Assembly: GCF_000300335.1 (NCBI RefSeq) | Contig: NZ_AMRM01000021.1 | Span: forward strand, 1 to 64,000 | Source of the DNA: Nitratireductor pacificus pht-3B | Lineage (GTDB): Bacteria; Pseudomonadota; Alphaproteobacteria; Rhizobiales; Rhizobiaceae | DNA: 64,000 nucleotides | Reading direction: 5' to 3' | In this document: piece by piece, positions 63,720-64,000 of the stretch | Layout: each line of letters starts with the position of its first letter | Position numbering within the stretch: the stretch's first letter is position 1 | Translations under genes and position numbers: made by a program | Notes under the pieces: generated by a model | Database searches by the model: none | What the model was told of the DNA's origin: nothing | The model's input: only the letters and a program-made list of their open reading frames with translations

Positions 63720-64000
63720 ATGGATGCCGCCATCGAGCAGGCGCGCCTTGCCGCGGAACGCGGCGAGGTGCCCGTCGGCGCGGTCGTCGTGCGCGACGGG
63801 ATCATCCTCGCGCGGGCCGGAAACCGCACACGGGAGCGCAACGACCCGACCGCCCACGCGGAAATCGTGGCGATCCGCGAAGCCTGCGCCGCGCTCGGCG
63901 CGGAGCGGCTTGTCGATTCCGATCTTTATGTGACGCTGGAACCCTGCGCCATGTGCGCGGGAGCGATCTCGTTCGCGCGCATCAAGCGGCTCTATTTCGG
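63720..64000 (+). CDS. tadA: tRNA-specific adenosine deaminase (5' part)
   Basis: The gene continues beyond the window; 93 codons are visible. It has the zinc-dependent deaminase motifs HAE (PTAHAEIVAIREA) and PCxxC (LEPCAMCAGAISFARIK). TadA converts A34 to inosine in tRNA-Arg. The ATG at 63720 gives the usual N-terminus DAAIEQARLAAERGEVPVGA; an in-frame TTG at 63684 would add 12 residues. It is divergent from the rluB-like gene. Confidence 0.93.
   Translation, partial: MDAAIEQARLAAERGEVPVGAVVVRDGIILARAGNRTRERNDPTAHAEIVAIREACAALGAERLVDSDLYVTLEPCAMCAGAISFARIKRLYF

Overview
The window is GC-rich alphaproteobacterial chromosome. Its content points to a Hyphomicrobiales (Rhizobiales) member related to Mesorhizobium, Nitratireductor or Aquamicrobium: heme-PAS FixL with FixJ and FixK, a ccoNOQP-ccoGHIS block, a MutL carrying the endonuclease motif, a lpxK-waaA-DUF374-DUF4170-cysQ-pmbA series, and many TRAP transporters. 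The genus assignment is an inference from gene content. No rRNA, tRNA or CRISPR array was seen.

Layout. (1) 74-13339 is a micro-oxic respiration island. fixK, a small degenerate receiver gene (FixT-like), fixJ, fixL and hemN lie on the minus strand. The cbb3 oxidase operon ccoNOQP and its assembly operon ccoGHIS lie on the plus strand. Sites fit a FixLJ to FixK to anaerobox cascade: a FixJ-type box in front of fixK, and TTGAC/T-N4-ATCAA boxes between hemN and ccoN and in front of ccoG. (2) 13406-17601 is a TAXI-type TRAP transporter with a UspA protein. (3) 17886-24921 is a catabolic block: class III aminotransferase, RpiR regulator, BKACE (DUF849) enzyme, OsmC protein, enol-lactonase-like hydrolase, bifunctional beta-oxidation protein and a DUF442 protein. 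(4) 25154-28317 is a DctPQM-type TRAP transporter. (5) 28525-37122 is tyrosine/homogentisate catabolism: an Lrp regulator beside hppD, then an operon of hmgA, two metallo-beta-lactamase-fold proteins, a fumarylacetoacetate hydrolase, an FAD monooxygenase and a DUF2783 protein, with a divergent MarR regulator. (6) 37124-42795 holds tdh-kbl (threonine degradation), gcdH, a polysaccharide deacetylase and a YCII-like protein. (7) 43051-47031 is a complete 3981-bp IS1595-family element. It has near-identical 25-bp terminal inverted repeats and a perfect 8-bp target duplication, and it carries five passenger genes around the transposase. (8) 47732-64000 is housekeeping: mutL, lipid A/Kdo genes, cysQ, pmbA, a Kef-type antiporter, a patatin-like protein, two M16 peptidases, rsmD, an rluB-like gene and the start of tadA.

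The least described part is the IS1595 element. Its passenger genes include a Panacea (SocA-like) protein overlapping a small downstream gene that may be PemK/MazF-like, which looks like an antitoxin-toxin pair riding on a simple transposon. Around it the chromosome has a family of GC-rich intergenic mosaic palindromes, two of which share a perfect 40-nt block. Both TRAP operons have a strong hairpin between the binding-protein gene and the membrane genes. The divergent rpiR/BKACE promoter has a perfect 16-bp palindrome that is a good operator candidate.
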